A DNA stretch of 40,262 nucleotides from Candidatus Methylomirabilota bacterium. Lineage in GTDB: Bacteria; Methylomirabilota; Methylomirabilia; Rokubacteriales; CSP1-6. The position numbers and the translations under genes are program-made. The notes beneath the pieces are model-generated. The model saw nothing but the letters and a program-made list of their open reading frames with translations, was not told the DNA's origin and ran no database searches. The stretch is from NCBI GenBank assembly GCA_035936835.1, contig DASYVT010000189.1, positions 1 through 40,262 on the forward strand, in the 5' to 3' direction. Shown piece by piece: positions 22,702 through 30,532 of this stretch (the stretch's first letter is position 1; each line of letters begins with the position of its first letter).

Positions 22702-23868
22702 ATGAGCACAGTCAAAGACGCCATCTCGCAGGCGGTAGACCGCCTCGCTGACGAGCTGGACACCCTGTCGAAGAAGATCCACGACAACCCGGAGCTCGCG
22801 TACCAGGAAGTCAAAGCCTGCGCCTGGCTCTCGGAGTTCCTCGGCAAGCAGGGCTTCAAGGTCGAGCAGGGCGTGGGCGGCGTGGAGACGGCCTTCCGTG
22901 CCACGATCGAGACCGGCGAGGGGCCGACCGTCGCGATCCTCTGCGAGTACGACGCGCTCCCCGGCATCGGGCACGCCTGCGGCCACAATGTCATCGCGAC
23001 CTCGGGCGCGGGCGCCGGCGCGGCGCTCGCGGCCGTCAAGGGCCAGCTGCCCAAGGGGCGCGTCCAGGTGATCGGGACTCCGGCGGAGGAGGGCGGCGGC
23101 GGCAAGATCAAGCTCATCAAGGCGGGCGTGTTCAAGGACGTGGATGCCGCCATGATGATCCACGGCTTCGACCGCACGCTGCTACACCAGGACCTGCTCG
23201 GCATCGCGCGCGCGACGTTGGAGTTCAGGGGCAAGGCCTCGCACGCGTCGGCCGACCCGTGGGAGGGCGTCAACGCGCTGGATGCCTGCGTTCAGACGTA
23301 CAACGCCGTCTCCATGCTGCGCCAGCAGGTGCGCCCCGATTGCCGAATTCACGGCATCATCACGAGCGGCGGAGCGGCTGCCAACATCATCCCCGAGTAC
23401 GCGTCGGCGGTTTTCTACGTCCGCGCCCCGAGCATCGACACGATGTGGGACCTCTACCGGCGAGTCATCGCCTGCGCCGAGGGCGCGGCCAAGGCCTCCG
23501 GCTGCGAGCTGAAGGTGACCCAGCACGACAGCGTCTACGAGCCGATGAAGTCGAGCCGCGTGCTCCTCGATCTCTTCAAGGCCAACATGACGGCCGTCGG
23601 CCTCAAGGAGGGTGAGCCGATCCCCGACCGGAAGGGTTCTTCCGACGTCGGCAACGTCAGCCAGGTGCTGCCGACCATCCAGCCGATGATCGGCATCGCG
23701 CCCGAGGGCATGGCCATCCACACGCGCGACTTCGCCGACGCGGCCGTCAAGCCGCTGGCACGGCAGGGCATGATCGCCGCCGCGAAGACCATGGCCATGA
23801 CGACCTTCGATCTCCTCGCCGAGCCCGCGCGGATCAAGGCCGCCAAGAAGGAGTTCATGCGGCCGTGA
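22702..23868 (+). CDS. M20-family amidohydrolase (AbgB/aminoacylase-like), paralogue 1
   Basis: The 388-residue protein is an M20D-type metal-dependent amidohydrolase that would remove an acyl or aminobenzoyl group from an amino acid. Metal-binding landmarks are CEYDALPGIGHACGHN (81-96, with H91, C93 and H95) and TPAEEGGGG (126-134, E129/E130), then the dimerisation domain with KASHASADPWEGVNALDA. Strong GGAGG precedes ATG 22702. It closely resembles the gene at 25903, the pair probably arising by tandem duplication; an ATPase/DUF4276 cassette now stands between them. Confidence 0.92.
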   Translation: MSTVKDAISQAVDRLADELDTLSKKIHDNPELAYQEVKACAWLSEFLGKQGFKVEQGVGGVETAFRATIETGEGPTVAILCEYDALPGIGHACGHNVIATSGAGAGAALAAVKGQLPKGRVQVIGTPAEEGGGGKIKLIKAGVFKDVDAAMMIHGFDRTLLHQDLLGIARATLEFRGKASHASADPWEGVNALDACVQTYNAVSMLRQQVRPDCRIHGIITSGGAAANIIPEYASAVFYVRAPSIDTMWDLYRRVIACAEGAAKASGCELKVTQHDSVYEPMKSSRVLLDLFKANMTAVGLKEGEPIPDRKGSSDVGNVSQVLPTIQPMIGIAPEGMAIHTRDFADAAVKPLARQGMIAAAKTMAMTTFDLLAEPARIKAAKKEFMRP

Positions 23869-23904
23869 GTACGAGTAGAATTCGGTTGGCCAACAGGGTT
23901 CGTC

Positions 23905-25110
23905 GTGACAACTGATACCTCGAAATCCGCCTATATCCATGAGGCCCAGGTCAAGAATTACAAGAGCCTGGCTCAAGTGGTAGTGCCCCTACGCCCGCTG
24001 TCCGTCCTCGTTGGTCCGAACGGTGCGGGAAAGAGCAACTTTACGGATGCGCTTCGGTTCGTGGCGGACTCGCTCAACGGGACCCTGTCGCTTGCCCTCA
24101 AACAGCGCGGAGGCATCGGCGCGGTTCGCCGCATTTCGAGCGGTCATCCGAACAACTTTGGCGTTCGGCTCAAGCTGGCCCTACGTGATCACGTCTTTGC
24201 TGACTTCTCTTTCGAGATCACCGCCGCTGCAGCAGGCAACTTCCTCGTAAAGCGAGAGCGCTGCAGTGTTCGCGGGCTCATGAAACACGACGTCTACCAA
24301 GTCGAGAACGGGGAATTCACAACCCCGGTGCCTGGCATCAGAGCCAAGATTGAGCCAGATCGTCTTGCTCTCACCATCCTCTCTGCCGTAGAAGAGTTCC
24401 GGCCAGTGTTCGACTTCCTCAGTCGGATGCGATTCTACTCAATCGCTCCAGAGATGATCCGCGAGATTCAGGATCCAGATGCGGGAGACGTGCTCCGGCG
24501 AGACGGGAGCAATGCAGCCGCAGTGCTTCGGGAAATGAGTAGAAAATCGAAGGACACCTACGACAAAGTCTGCCGTCTTCTGTCAAAGGTAGTCCCCGGT
24601 GTGAGCGCCGTTGAATACCGATCGTTGGGACAAAAGGAAACTCTGACCTTCAAGCAGGACATTGGCGCCAATTGGCCTTGGAACTTTGATGCTCTCAACA
24701 TGTCAGATGGAACGCTTAGGGCACTTGGCATTCTCTTGGCCGTTTATCAGCCTTCTGTGCCAGCCCTGGTCGTTATTGAGGAACCTGAGGCAACCATTCA
24801 TCCTGCTGCTATGGATGTGCTCGTACAGATCCTCAAAGATGGTCAACATCGCACTCAAGTTCTCGTAACTACACATAGCCCCGATGTCCTAGATAACAAG
24901 GCAATCCCGGAGGATTGTATCCTTGCCGTGGAGAACCACCGAGGGAAGACGCTGATTGGAACGCTAGGCCGGCTCTCTCGCGAGAGCATCAGGCGCAGGC
25001 TCTACAGCGCTGGCGAGCTAATGAGGGTTGGTGAGTTAGAGGTTGACCGAGCTCACGCCGAGGAGCTAGGAGAGCAGCTCGACCTATTCGGCCCACTTAA
25101 CACACTGTGA
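23905..25110 (+). CDS. AAA ATPase (AAA15/OLD-like), putative defence-module component
   Basis: The 401-residue protein is a RecF/OLD-type ABC-fold ATPase: N-terminal VKNYKSLAQVVVPLRPLSVL, Walker A GPNGAGKS at 37-44, a signature-like NMSDGTLRALGI, Walker B LVVIEEPEATIHP and the H-loop TTHSPDVLD. No TOPRIM domain is fused. Start is GTG 23905 with a weak ribosome site. It overlaps the DUF4276 gene by four bases (GTGA). Codon use and base composition are visibly less GC-rich than either neighbour, pointing to recent transfer. Paired ATPase and TOPRIM-like genes of this layout are usual in phage-defence islands; the role here is inference. Confidence 0.9.
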   Translation: MTTDTSKSAYIHEAQVKNYKSLAQVVVPLRPLSVLVGPNGAGKSNFTDALRFVADSLNGTLSLALKQRGGIGAVRRISSGHPNNFGVRLKLALRDHVFADFSFEITAAAAGNFLVKRERCSVRGLMKHDVYQVENGEFTTPVPGIRAKIEPDRLALTILSAVEEFRPVFDFLSRMRFYSIAPEMIREIQDPDAGDVLRRDGSNAAAVLREMSRKSKDTYDKVCRLLSKVVPGVSAVEYRSLGQKETLTFKQDIGANWPWNFDALNMSDGTLRALGILLAVYQPSVPALVVIEEPEATIHPAAMDVLVQILKDGQHRTQVLVTTHSPDVLDNKAIPEDCILAVENHRGKTLIGTLGRLSRESIRRRLYSAGELMRVGELEVDRAHAEELGEQLDLFGPLNTL

Positions 25111-25697
25111 TTGTTCCGATCGTCGAGGGGCACGCGGAACGTGAGTCCATCCCCGTTTTTGTCCGGAGACTCCTGAATGACCAAGGAGTCCACAACATCC
25201 CAGTTCGTTCAGGATTCCGTGTGCATCGAGACAAAGTCGTTAAACCTGGAGAGCTCGAAAGGACAGTTGAGACAGCGCTGAGCGAGGCAAACGCAAGAGC
25301 GCTCATACTCATTCTGGACGCTGATGACGATTGTCCGGCAACCCTCGGCGCGACGCTCCTGGGCCGCGGAGTCGTCAGCGCCGCAGGCCACCCCCTCGGT
25401 GTGGTCTTGGCCAAGAAAGAGCTCGAGGCGTGGTTCATAGCCGGCATTGAGTCCCTCCGGGGGCAGCGCGGCATTCGGGACGATGCTACGTGCCCGGCAG
25501 ATCCCGAGAGCATCCAGGGAGCGAAGGGCTGGCTGACACAGCACATGGAAGGTGGTCGAACCTACGTCGAAGTGGACGATCAACCCGCACTCATTACCAT
25601 CTTTGACTACGTGACGGCCGCACCCAGATCGCGATCGTTGAGGAAGTTCTTGGCGGAGGTAACGTCACTTCGTCATGCGCTTGCGGTTGAGCCATAG
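25107..25697 (+). CDS. DUF4276 family protein (TOPRIM-like), partner of the AAA ATPase
   Basis: The 196-residue protein starts VPIVEGHAERESIPVFVRR, where E7 of VEG is the position of the catalytic acid in TOPRIM-like folds, and has ILILDADDDCP with D71/D73 as the paired acids. KKELEAWFIAGIESLRG at 103-119 is a further DUF4276 hallmark. It lacks a membrane helix. A nuclease or nucleotide-binding effector role is probable by fold, not shown. GTG 25107 overlaps the ATPase stop, so the two are translationally coupled. It shares the lower GC content of its partner. Confidence 0.85.
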   Translation: MIVPIVEGHAERESIPVFVRRLLNDQGVHNIPVRSGFRVHRDKVVKPGELERTVETALSEANARALILILDADDDCPATLGATLLGRGVVSAAGHPLGVVLAKKELEAWFIAGIESLRGQRGIRDDATCPADPESIQGAKGWLTQHMEGGRTYVEVDDQPALITIFDYVTAAPRSRSLRKFLAEVTSLRHALAVEP

Positions 25698-25902
25698 GCT
25701 CAGCACCCTATATCTTCCACAACTATTACTATGACATCACACAGGAACACACGGGGCCAAGTTCATGCTCGGCCAGAACCGGCCGCCAGCGGGGCGCGCC
25801 CGCGTCATCGAAGAGCAGCACAAGCGCGCCAGATCAATCACCTCCGTACCGCTGAGGTGCAGCGGTCGACGCTCGACCACGCCCCAACACGAGGAGCCAC
25901 GC
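25698..25902. other. Intergenic region before the second M20 gene
   Basis: This 205-nt gap holds an AT-rich stretch with a possible promoter (TTGAGC, 16 nt, TATATC at about 25690-25717), then GC-rich sequence with two overlapping inverted repeats. No convincing ORF with a ribosome site is present. Confidence 0.5.
25848..25878. promoter_or_regulatory. Overlapping inverted repeats upstream of the second M20 gene
   Basis: ACCGCT (25848-25853) and AGCGGT (25861-25866) are 7 nt apart, and GGTCGA (25864-25869) and TCGACC (25873-25878) 3 nt apart, all perfect. Being 25-55 nt before ATG 25903, they may be regulator sites or a leader hairpin. Confidence 0.45.
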
Positions 25903-27099
25903 ATGGCACGTGAGACGCTCGACCAGGCGAAGACCAAGGTCGCGGAGGCGGTGGACCGCCTGGCCGACGACCTCGAAAAGATGTCCCACCAGATCCACGG
26001 CAACCCGGAGCTTTGCTTCAAGGAGGAGAAGGCGGCGGGCTGGCTCAGCGACTTCCTCGAGAAGCACGGCGCCCGCGTCGAGCGCGGTGTCGGCGGGCTG
26101 CCGACGGCCTTCCGCGCGAGCATCGAGGGTAGCGGGCCGGGGCCGACCGTCGCCATCATGGCGGAGTACGACGCCCTGCCCAACATCGGGCACGCCTGCG
26201 GGCACAACGTGATCGCCACCGCGGGCGCCGGCGCGGGCGCGGCCATCGCCGCGGCGCTTGGCAAGGTGCCCTTCGCGGGGCGCATCCAGGTCATCGGGAC
26301 GCCGGCCGAGGAGGGCGGCGCGGGCAAGGTCAGGCTCATGGAGGCGGGAGTCTTCAAGGACGTGGACGCCGCCATGATGATCCACGGCCGCTGCGGCACG
26401 CAGGTGTGGCGGCCGAGCCTCGGCATCATCAAGGTCACGTGCGAGTTCTTCGGCAAGGCCTCGCACGCCTCGTCCTGGCCCTGGCGCGGCGTCAACGCGC
26501 TCAACGCCATGATCCAGCTCTTCGTCTCGCTCGATCTGATGCGGCAGCAGATCAAGCCGGACGCGCGCGTGCACGGCATCATCACCAAGGGCGGCGACCA
26601 GGCCAATATCATCCCCGAGCACACGTCGGCCGAGTTCTACCTGCGGGCGCCCACCAAGGACTACTGCAAGGAGCTGCTGCGGCGTTTCGAGGGGTGCACC
26701 CAGGGCGCGGCAACCGCGACGGGCTGCACGGCCAAGGTCACGGCGGACGCGACCATCCACGACCCGCTTAAGGCAAACTTCACGATGGCGGACCTGTTCT
26801 GCAAGAACCTCGAGCGGATCGACTTCCCCGTCGATCCCGACGATGGCGAGGCGGGCTACGGCTCGACGGACTGCGGCAACGTCAGCCAGGCCATCCCGAC
26901 CATCCATCCGTACATCCGCATCTCGCCCGACGGCATTCCGGGGCACTCACGCGAGTTCGCCGAGTGGGCGAAGTCGCCGCTGGCGCGCATCGGCATGGTC
27001 GCAGGAGCGAAGGCGCTGGCGCTGACGGCGCTCGACCTCCTGGCCAGGCCCGCGGAGCTCAAGAAAGCGAAAGACGAGTTCGCGAAGACCCAGGGCTGA
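25903..27099 (+). CDS. M20-family amidohydrolase (AbgB/aminoacylase-like), paralogue 2
   Basis: The 398-residue protein aligns over its whole length with the gene at 22702. AEYDALPNIGHACGHN, TPAEEGGAGK and KASHASSWPWRGVNALNA are at matching positions, with the same metal ligands. Differences cluster in the dimerisation domain (CGTQVWRPSLG, THDPL region), which may mean a different acyl group. GAGGAG precedes ATG 25903; the frame extends upstream to 25765 without support. The gene ends just before the second repeat copy. Confidence 0.92.
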   Translation: MARETLDQAKTKVAEAVDRLADDLEKMSHQIHGNPELCFKEEKAAGWLSDFLEKHGARVERGVGGLPTAFRASIEGSGPGPTVAIMAEYDALPNIGHACGHNVIATAGAGAGAAIAAALGKVPFAGRIQVIGTPAEEGGAGKVRLMEAGVFKDVDAAMMIHGRCGTQVWRPSLGIIKVTCEFFGKASHASSWPWRGVNALNAMIQLFVSLDLMRQQIKPDARVHGIITKGGDQANIIPEHTSAEFYLRAPTKDYCKELLRRFEGCTQGAATATGCTAKVTADATIHDPLKANFTMADLFCKNLERIDFPVDPDDGEAGYGSTDCGNVSQAIPTIHPYIRISPDGIPGHSREFAEWAKSPLARIGMVAGAKALALTALDLLARPAELKKAKDEFAKTQG

Positions 27100-27128
27100 A
27101 GGCCCGGCGGGCTACTGAACGACTCGTA

Positions 27129-27178
27129 GGCCGCTCAAAAAGGGTCCAGATGCGAGACGGCGCCCAACGCCGCAGGCC
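27129..27178 (-). repeat. Partial extra unit of the palindromic repeat
   Basis: A ~50-nt duplicate of one end of the repeat (GGGTCCAGATGCGAG followed by a GGCGCCC-type stem) abuts copy 2 in the same orientation. Confidence 0.75.
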
Positions 27179-27294
27179 GGCGAGAAGGGTCCAGATGCGA
27201 GGCGGCGCCCGAAGGCCACACGCGAGGCGTACTCCTGTACGTCGAGCGTGCGGCCGAGGGTGCCAACGAAGCAGATGGGCCCTTATCGGCGGCC
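27175..27294 (-). repeat. ~120-nt palindromic repeat, copy 2 (3' of the DinB-like gene)
   Basis: On the minus strand this copy begins two bases after the DinB-like stop, the same arrangement as copy 1 behind the kinase gene. By eye it is about 85-90% identical to copy 1. The central stem here is GGCCGCACGC/GCGTGTGGCC around the identical CGTAC-AGGA-GTACG tip. Three stem positions change as pairs relative to copy 1 (T-A to C-G, G-C to A-T, G-C to C-G). Confidence 0.85.
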
Positions 27295-27296
27295 TG

Positions 27297-27866
27297 CTAG
27301 CCGCGCAAGGCGCGCAGGACCTTGCGCGCCTGCCCCAGGTGGTCCATGACGTGGAGCCTGAAGATGACGGCGTAGGCCTTCCAGTCGAGCTCTTCGATCC
27401 AGTGCAACGGCGTCTCGCGACCGTCCGGCTCCTTCACGTTGATGACCATGACGACCGGCGCGCGCGCCTCGTTGAGTCTGTCGGGCGCCGCGCCGAGGGC
27501 CGCCACGACCTCCGCCTGGAGCCTCTTGAGCTCGCCCAGGAGTTCCGGCCACGGGCGAGCCAGCGGGTCGCGAGACTGAAGCCCCGCCGGGATGGGCTCA
27601 CCCGGGGGCCGTCTCCCCGCGAGCAGATCGCGGAGCTCCTCGAGGCTCGGCCGATGGGTTTCCACGAGGTGATCCGCCACCTCCTGGATGCTCCACTCGC
27701 CGGGAAGGGCCCGGACCGGCGCCTCCGCCTCCGTCACCCCGTCGAGGAACGCCTCAAGGGCGGCGAAGCCTGCCGCGACGCGTTCGTGAACTTTGGCCGC
27801 CGTGAGATGGGTGCCCTTGTCGTCCAGGTACTCCCTCGCCTTGACCTGCTCAGGTCTCACGGTCAC
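27297..27866 (-). CDS. DinB-like four-helix protein
   Basis: The 189-residue protein resembles DinB/YfiT metal-binding proteins, with helices containing WSIQEVADHLVETH (two histidines spaced for metal) and HVMDHLGQARKVL at the C-terminal end. These three histidines would form the usual site. Members include thiol-transferases for bacillithiol or mycothiol, or have no known function. GTG 27866 overlaps the ThyX stop (GTGA), so it is translationally coupled to thyX. A mid-protein loop RRPPGEPIPAG separates helices two and three. Confidence 0.75.
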   Translation of the reverse strand: MTVRPEQVKAREYLDDKGTHLTAAKVHERVAAGFAALEAFLDGVTEAEAPVRALPGEWSIQEVADHLVETHRPSLEELRDLLAGRRPPGEPIPAGLQSRDPLARPWPELLGELKRLQAEVVAALGAAPDRLNEARAPVVMVINVKEPDGRETPLHWIEELDWKAYAVIFRLHVMDHLGQARKVLRALRG

Positions 27867-29455
27867 GCAGTCTCCTGGCCGCCGGCGCGCCTCCGCTCGG
27901 CGGCGCGCTCGGACGCCAGGCGCCCTTCTTCGGCGTCCGAAAGATCGGCGAAGGACATGGACGCCGCGATGGCGCGGTGGCCGGCCTGCTCGGCGATGAG
28001 CCGGTGCATGGCCTGGCAGATCCGCCTGTACGCCGGGTGACCCTGGGGTGTCGTCCGCAGCTCGATCATGTGCATGGCCTCGCGCGCGTTGAGTTCCATG
28101 TAGAAGCGCACGCGGTACGCCATGGCCACGGCATACGGTGCCACCTCCGGGAGGCCCGCGGCCACGAGCGCCTCATAGAGCCCCGCCGCGTCGTCCATGA
28201 CCCGCCGCCAGTCCGGGAGCGCCCCGACCGTCTCGATCTCCTCGGAGACGACCCAGCCGTGGCGCATGGACAGGGGCTGCCACTCCAGAGTCAGCAGGCG
28301 GTGGCGCTGGAGATCGCGGAAGGCGCCGTAGTCGCCGAGCACGTCGAAGCGATACGCAGTGCGCTCGAAGGCGCGGCCCGGCTTGTGCCGCCGGTTGGCG
28401 CGCGCGCCCACGTAGGCCTCAAGCACCTGGCGCCGCTCCTCGGCCCCGAGCTTGCGCGCCACCGCCAGCAGCTGGTCGTCGGGAAGCCGCGAGGACGAAT
28501 ACAGCGCCGCCGCCACGACCTTGACCTCGCCCTCGGGATCGAAATCCGTCAGCGTCACCTCGTCGCGCGGCTCGGGCTCGAGCCCGGCGAGAAGACATCC
28601 GGCAACGTCGGCCGTCTCCCGCCGCGCCGCCTCGAGGTAGCGACTCCAGGCCCCGCCGCGCTCGGGCCGGTCCACGCGCGTGAGGAAGGCCGGGATGACC
28701 TTCCGGAGCTCCACCAGCATGAGCGAAGCATAGTCGCGCACCTCAGCCAGCGGGTGGATGCGCATGCGGAGCAGCAGCGCCTCGTAGCCCTGCCCTGTGC
28801 CGAAGATGCCGACGCTCGAGCGCGTGGCCGCCGGCAGGAGGCCGCGCAGGCTGTCGAGCGCCTTGGCGCGGATGGTCGCGCGCCAGGCGACGTCGCTGTC
28901 TCCGGCGGGCTTCGGGAAGCGCGGCGTCCAGTGCTCGCGCATCGGGTCGATCCAGCGGGCGTACGTCTCGAACGCGCGGTCGAGGACCTCGGTGTAGCGC
29001 TGGTACAGAGGCTGGCCGTCGAGCTCGGCCGGGATGTGGTACTTCCAGCGCCCGCCCGGCCTGTCCGTATAGGGGATGTAGCGCGTGGACTGCTCGAGGT
29101 AGGCCATGAGCCGGCCCCATTCGAGTACCTTGGTCAGGATGTTCGACGCGCCCTCGCAGGCCAGGTGTACGCCGCCCAGCTGCGCCACCGAGTCGTCGCC
29201 GTACTCGGAGAAGACCCGCTCGTAGAGCTGCTCGGCCCGGGCCGTCCCGACGGTTCGCGCAGCGGCGCCGACGGGCGATTGTTCGACGAACTCGTCGAGG
29301 AAAAGGCGGCGGAGCGACTTGGCCGAGCGCGAGTAGCGGGCGAAGAGCGCGCCCTTGACTACCTCGGGCAGGTTGACGAGGGCGAAGACCGGCCCGTCGA
29401 GATTGGTGAAGTAGGGCGCGAGCGCGGCCCGCTCCTCGGGGCTGAACGTCTCCAC
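27863..29455 (-). CDS. thyX: FAD-dependent thymidylate synthase, twin-domain form
   Basis: The 530-residue protein is about twice the usual ThyX length and has two ThyX-like halves. The N-terminal half (about 30-290) has GALFARYSRSAKSLRRLFLD and YLEQSTRYIPY. The C-terminal half carries the signature R384-H385-R386 with PLS at 394-396, the dUMP/FAD-binding motif. The first half lacks a complete RHR motif. ThyX makes dTMP from dUMP using methylene-tetrahydrofolate and FAD. GTG 29455 follows a TGC-TAGGAT box by six bases, so the message may be leaderless. The cupin gene precedes it by 58 nt. Confidence 0.9.
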   Translation of the reverse strand: METFSPEERAALAPYFTNLDGPVFALVNLPEVVKGALFARYSRSAKSLRRLFLDEFVEQSPVGAAARTVGTARAEQLYERVFSEYGDDSVAQLGGVHLACEGASNILTKVLEWGRLMAYLEQSTRYIPYTDRPGGRWKYHIPAELDGQPLYQRYTEVLDRAFETYARWIDPMREHWTPRFPKPAGDSDVAWRATIRAKALDSLRGLLPAATRSSVGIFGTGQGYEALLLRMRIHPLAEVRDYASLMLVELRKVIPAFLTRVDRPERGGAWSRYLEAARRETADVAGCLLAGLEPEPRDEVTLTDFDPEGEVKVVAAALYSSSRLPDDQLLAVARKLGAEERRQVLEAYVGARANRRHKPGRAFERTAYRFDVLGDYGAFRDLQRHRLLTLEWQPLSMRHGWVVSEEIETVGALPDWRRVMDDAAGLYEALVAAGLPEVAPYAVAMAYRVRFYMELNAREAMHMIELRTTPQGHPAYRRICQAMHRLIAEQAGHRAIAASMSFADLSDAEEGRLASERAAERRRAGGQETA

Positions 29456-29461
29456 GCGGCT

Positions 29462-29498
29462 ATCCTAGCACGCGCCCCGCGCACGCGGCACGGGGCGC
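29462..29498 (-). promoter_or_regulatory. Extended -10 box and 8-bp hairpin before thyX
   Basis: GCGCCCCG (29472-29479) pairs with CGGGGCGC (29491-29498). It is followed on the minus strand by TGC-TAGGAT, whose last base (29462) is six bases before GTG 29455. The hairpin may end cupin transcription. Confidence 0.4.
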
Positions 29499-29513
29499 CC
29501 CCCGAACCGGGTT

Positions 29514-29879
29514 CTAGCGAGCCAGGTATGTATCCCCGCCCGTGAACATGTCCTCGCGCGGAGGCGCGAACACGTCGATGACCTCGGTGTCCTCCGGGAA
29601 GTAGGCCTCGTGCGGCGTGTTGCCGGGGATGACGCCAAGATCGCCCGCGACACACGTGCGCTTCTCCCCCGCCAGGTTGAACTCCATCTTCCCCGAGAGC
29701 ATCCAGAAGAGCTGCTCGTGCGGGTGCTGGTGCATGGCGGCGCGGGCGCCCGCCTTCATCTTCCAGAAGACCACCATCTCCTTCTCGCCCACGAGGATCT
29801 TGCGGCTGATCTTGTCGCCGATCTTCTCCTCGGGCAGGGTCTTGAGGCTGGCATACCCCTTCATGACGGGAATCGGCAT
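29514..29879 (-). CDS. Single-domain cupin protein
   Basis: The 121-residue protein has the two cupin motifs: H50-x-H52-x-H54-E55 (AMHQHPHEQLFWMLSGKMEF) and GDLGVIPGNTPHEAYF with H90. This gives the usual three-His/one-Glu metal site in a small beta barrel. Single-domain cupins may be isomerases, dioxygenases or sensors; the substrate is not evident. GGAGG precedes ATG 29879. A divergent promoter pair with the lipoprotein gene lies upstream. Confidence 0.85.
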   Translation of the reverse strand: MPIPVMKGYASLKTLPEEKIGDKISRKILVGEKEMVVFWKMKAGARAAMHQHPHEQLFWMLSGKMEFNLAGEKRTCVAGDLGVIPGNTPHEAYFPEDTEVIDVFAPPREDMFTGGDTYLAR

Positions 29880-29919
29880 ACGCGTGTGCCTCCTGGCATT
29901 TCTGACGTCGGGTGCCACG

Positions 29920-29948
29920 AGGCTAGCGGCAGCGTCCGGGCAAGTCAA
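29920..29948 (-). promoter_or_regulatory. Promoter of the cupin gene
   Basis: Minus-strand TTGACT (29948-29943), 17-nt spacer, TAGCCT (29925-29920), about 40 nt before ATG 29879. Confidence 0.55.
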
Positions 29949-29971
29949 GCCTCGTTGACCCCGGCGCCTCG

Positions 29972-30001
29972 TTGACCCAGCTGAAGGCCGCGTGTGATAA
30001 T
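29972..30001 (+). promoter_or_regulatory. Promoter of the lipoprotein gene
   Basis: TTGACC (29972-29977), 18-nt spacer, GATAAT (29996-30001), ending six bases before ATG 30008. The -35 lies in a short direct repeat (GCCTCGTTGACCC, twice, 29950-29978). Confidence 0.6.
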
Positions 30002-30007
30002 CCGTTC

Positions 30008-30337
30008 ATGCGTCCGGCCCTCGTGGCGGTTACGCTTCTCGTGGCGACGCTCTCGGCCGGCTGCATCTCGAGCAAGTTCGGCCGCGAGTTCCCGTCGCCG
30101 GAGCCCCGCGCGATCACCGTGGGCAAGACCGACAAGGCCGAGATCCAGCGCCTCTTCGGCGAGCCCTACCAGGTCGGCATCGACAGCGGCGATGCGACAT
30201 GGCGCTGGTTCTTCGGGCGGCGGAGCAGGAGCACGGAGCAGACCAAGGACCTCTCCGTGCGCTGGAACGCCGCCGGCACCGTCAAATCCTACGCGTTCAC
30301 ATCCAACTTTCCCGACGACATGAAACGGCTCAAGTAG
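30008..30337 (+). CDS. SmpA/OmlA (BamE)-like lipoprotein
   Basis: The 109-residue protein has a lipoprotein signal peptide ending in LSAGC (lipid-bearing Cys at about 19). The mature domain shows the BamE-like pattern ITVGKTDKAEIQRLFGEPYQVG, DATWRWFFGRRS and DLSVRWNAAGTVKSYAF. BamE-like proteins belong to the outer-membrane assembly machine, or form related small periplasmic domains. This implies a diderm cell. I start at ATG 30008; an earlier in-frame start would put residues before the signal peptide. A tautomerase gene follows 12 nt later. Confidence 0.85.
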   Translation: MRPALVAVTLLVATLSAGCISSKFGREFPSPEPRAITVGKTDKAEIQRLFGEPYQVGIDSGDATWRWFFGRRSRSTEQTKDLSVRWNAAGTVKSYAFTSNFPDDMKRLK

Positions 30338-30349
30338 AAAGGACACCCC

Positions 30350-30532
30350 ATGCCCAACATCACCGTGCAGTGGTACGCCGGCCGCACCCCGCAGCAGAAG
30401 CGCGAGATCACGGCCGCCATCACCGAAGCGATGGTCAGGATCGGCAAGACCACGCCCGAGCAGGTGCACATCGTCTTCCAGGACGTGGAGAAGTCGGACT
30501 GGGGCGTGAACGGGAGATTGGCCTCCGACTAG
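30350..30532 (+). CDS. 4-oxalocrotonate tautomerase-family protein
   Basis: The 60-residue protein starts MPNITVQW, exposing the catalytic Pro1 after Met removal, and has the normal length of the small tautomerase family with TPQQKREITAAITEAMVRI and PEQVHIVFQDV. Such enzymes form hexamers and interconvert keto and enol acids in aromatic breakdown. AAAGGA precedes ATG 30350. The stop overlaps the GTG of the LLM oxidoreductase by one base, suggesting related catabolic roles. Confidence 0.88.
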   Translation: MPNITVQWYAGRTPQQKREITAAITEAMVRIGKTTPEQVHIVFQDVEKSDWGVNGRLASD

